A stretch of DNA of 64,000 nt from JBFJKD01 sp041600415 (GTDB taxonomy: Bacteria; Pseudomonadota; Gammaproteobacteria; Pseudomonadales; Porticoccaceae): NCBI GenBank assembly GCA_041600415.1, contig JBFIKF010000004.1, positions 248,001 to 312,000 on the forward strand. The letters run 5' to 3'. Below the pieces are notes generated by a model. It worked only from the letters and a program-made list of their open reading frames with translations, was not told the DNA's origin and made no database searches. A program made the position numbers and the translations under genes. The stretch's first letter is position 1. The number at the start of each line of letters is the position of its first letter. Positions 62,912-64,000 of the stretch are shown piece after piece.

Positions 62912-63099
62912 GCTTTCCTCATACCGCCATCGCCTCGCCGTGGCACCAGCCCCCCAACGTCTTACCCTGCGAAGCGCGCTTGAATCACTGACCAAGGCTA
63001 GCCCCTGACAAGCCCAACCGCAGTCTCGACGCGAAAGTAAAAAGGGCCATTGTACCGATACTGGGTCGCCATTACCTGGGGTACGCAGGCAAATTCTGC

Positions 63100-63128
63100 T
63101 TGATATATTTCCCCAGTAGCTCTATAAA
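63100..63128 (+). promoter_or_regulatory. Sigma-70 promoter of dksA
   Basis: TTGATA (63100-63105) and TATAAA (63123-63128) are 17 bp apart, each one base from consensus, and are followed by a GC-rich discriminator CGCGGG. Transcription would start near 63135, about 27 nt before the ATG. Confidence 0.7.
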
Positions 63129-63161
63129 CGCGGGTTTCGCGAAACTGCTGACGGATTACCA

Positions 63162-63611
63162 ATGGCCAAGAAAAAAGTTGTTAAATCTCCCTCCCTGCTT
63201 CTCCATGGTTTTGAGCCCTATAAAGAGAAGAAGAACGAAAAATACATGAACGACCAGCAACTGGCGCACTTCAAAAAACTGTTGCTGGCATGGAAACAGG
63301 AATTAATGGAGGAAGTCGATCGCACCGTTACCCACATGAAGGACGAGGCGGCTAATTTTCCGGATCCTGCGGATCGCGCCACCCAGGAAGAGGAATTTAG
63401 TCTCGAACTGCGAGCGCGGGATCGCGAGCGCAAATTGATCAAAAAAATCGACAGCACCATTGAGCGCATTGAAACCGACGACTATGGTTTTTGCGATCAA
63501 TGCGGGGTCGACATCGGTATCCGGCGGCTCGAAGCACGACCCACCGCTACCCTGTGTGTCGACTGCAAAACCCTCGATGAAATTAAAGAAAAGCAGATTA
63601 CTGGCGGCTGA
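63162..63611 (+). CDS. dksA: DksA, RNA polymerase-binding transcription factor
   Basis: DksA works with ppGpp through the RNA polymerase secondary channel to control rRNA and amino-acid promoters. The 149-residue protein has the coiled coil (about 40-105) with DxxDxA at its tip (DPADRA), and the zinc finger C-x2-C ... C-x2-C (CDQC, CVDC). All four cysteines are present. The N-terminus is basic and typical. It is followed by gluQRS after 39 bp, the usual pairing. Confidence 0.96.
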   Translation: MAKKKVVKSPSLLLHGFEPYKEKKNEKYMNDQQLAHFKKLLLAWKQELMEEVDRTVTHMKDEAANFPDPADRATQEEEFSLELRARDRERKLIKKIDSTIERIETDDYGFCDQCGVDIGIRRLEARPTATLCVDCKTLDEIKEKQITGG

Positions 63612-63650
63612 TCATTTTCACACTCTGGCTAACTTGATCGGGTAGTGCCG

Positions 63651-64000
63651 GTGAGTGATTTATACATCGGTCGCTTCGCGCCTTCTCCCACTGGCCCTTT
63701 ACACTTCGGTTCCCTGGTAAGCGCGCTGGCAAGCTATCTCGATGCCCGCGCTGTCAATGGTCGCTGGCTGGTGCGCATCGAAGATATCGATCCGCCCCGG
63801 GAAGTACCCGGCGCTGCGGACATTATTCTTCGACAGCTCGAACGGCACGGCCTGGAGTGGGACGCACCGGTACTCTATCAAAGCCACCGTCACGACGCCT
63901 ACCGGGCAGCTATCGACGCACTACAACAGGCCGGGAAAATTTACGGCTGTAACTGCAGTCGCCAGCGGTTGCGTCAATTGGGTGGTGCCTATGACGGACA
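63651..64000 (+). CDS. gluQ: GluQRS, tRNA glutamyl-Q(34) synthetase (3' end outside window)
   Basis: This enzyme glutamylates queuosine in tRNA-Asp. It begins at a GTG at 63651 (MSDLYIGRFAPSPTGPLHFG) and continues to the right edge with no frameshift seen. The class I HIGH-like motif PLHFG and the zinc-site start CNCSRQRL (about 100-107) are visible. About 116 residues are present out of roughly 290. The dksA neighbour is conserved. Also written gluQRS or yadB. Confidence 0.94.
   Translation, partial: MSDLYIGRFAPSPTGPLHFGSLVSALASYLDARAVNGRWLVRIEDIDPPREVPGAADIILRQLERHGLEWDAPVLYQSHRHDAYRAAIDALQQAGKIYGCNCSRQRLRQLGGAYDG

Noticed and set aside
1..64000. CRISPR arrays, tRNA/rRNA genes, insertion sequences, phage genes
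   Set aside because: No repeat-spacer pattern, no recognisable tRNA fold or rRNA segment, and no transposase or phage protein seen on reading the window.

Overview
The window is a contiguous stretch of a free-living gammaproteobacterium's chromosome. Gene order matches Pseudomonas and its relatives (Pseudomonadales/Cellvibrionales): pilMNOPQ divergent from a class A penicillin-binding protein gene, nudE/yrfG-hslR-hslO-pckA, algZ-algR-hemC-hemD-hemX-hemY divergent from argH, cyaY/lptM-lysA-dapF-DUF484-xerC, glnK-amt, ubiK-comM, and aminotransferase-sfsA next to dksA-gluQRS. Base composition is moderately GC-rich and even throughout. I saw no rRNA, tRNA, insertion sequence, integron, CRISPR array or phage gene. 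The species cannot be named from the sequence; a membrane pyrophosphatase, two very large c-di-GMP proteins and several acyl-CoA dehydrogenase-type flavoproteins would suit a marine or environmental heterotroph.

Layout. 1-4361 (minus): type IV pilus assembly genes pilM-N-O-P-Q, with pilQ cut by the left edge. 4509-6956: peptidoglycan synthase. 6957-12426: cysQ and nudE (minus), then yrfG, hslR, hslO and pckA (plus). 12598-18840 (minus): tetrapyrrole genes hemC, hemD, hemX, hemY behind the AlgZ/AlgR two-component system. 18948-24785: argH, then (cyaY being convergent) the lysine/cell-wall precursor run lptM-lysA-dapF-DUF484-xerC. 24954-27182 (minus): a nitrogen block, glnK-amt-glnK, with a clear sigma-54 promoter and two NtrC-like sites upstream. 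27538-29393: ubiK and comM. 29472-31463 (minus): a membrane-bound pyrophosphatase.

The accessory-looking half runs from 31.7 to about 54.8 kb. Two paralogous membrane PAS-GGDEF-EAL proteins (minus) flank an Smr-domain protein, an atypical acyl-CoA dehydrogenase homologue and a MoxR ATPase/VWA protein pair. Then come an orphan flavin-dependent monooxygenase homologue, a YgiQ radical SAM protein, a small membrane protein, a short-chain dehydrogenase, a fused indolepyruvate ferredoxin oxidoreductase with a structured 5' leader, an unrecognised protein with an internal repeat, and an aquaporin-arsenate reductase pair.

54.9-64 kb returns to mostly housekeeping genes: dgkA and cysE, an M15 peptidase, slyX, a LEA-type lipoprotein, htpX, a Rieske protein, a SnoaL-like protein with a zinc alcohol dehydrogenase, sfsA and an aminotransferase, dksA, and gluQRS cut by the right edge.

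The best candidates for a second look are the regulatory region of the glnK-amt-glnK block, the foldable leader of the ferredoxin oxidoreductase, the nested inverted repeats at 44.1 kb, and the MoxR-VWA locus. I did not find a clearly new multi-gene system.
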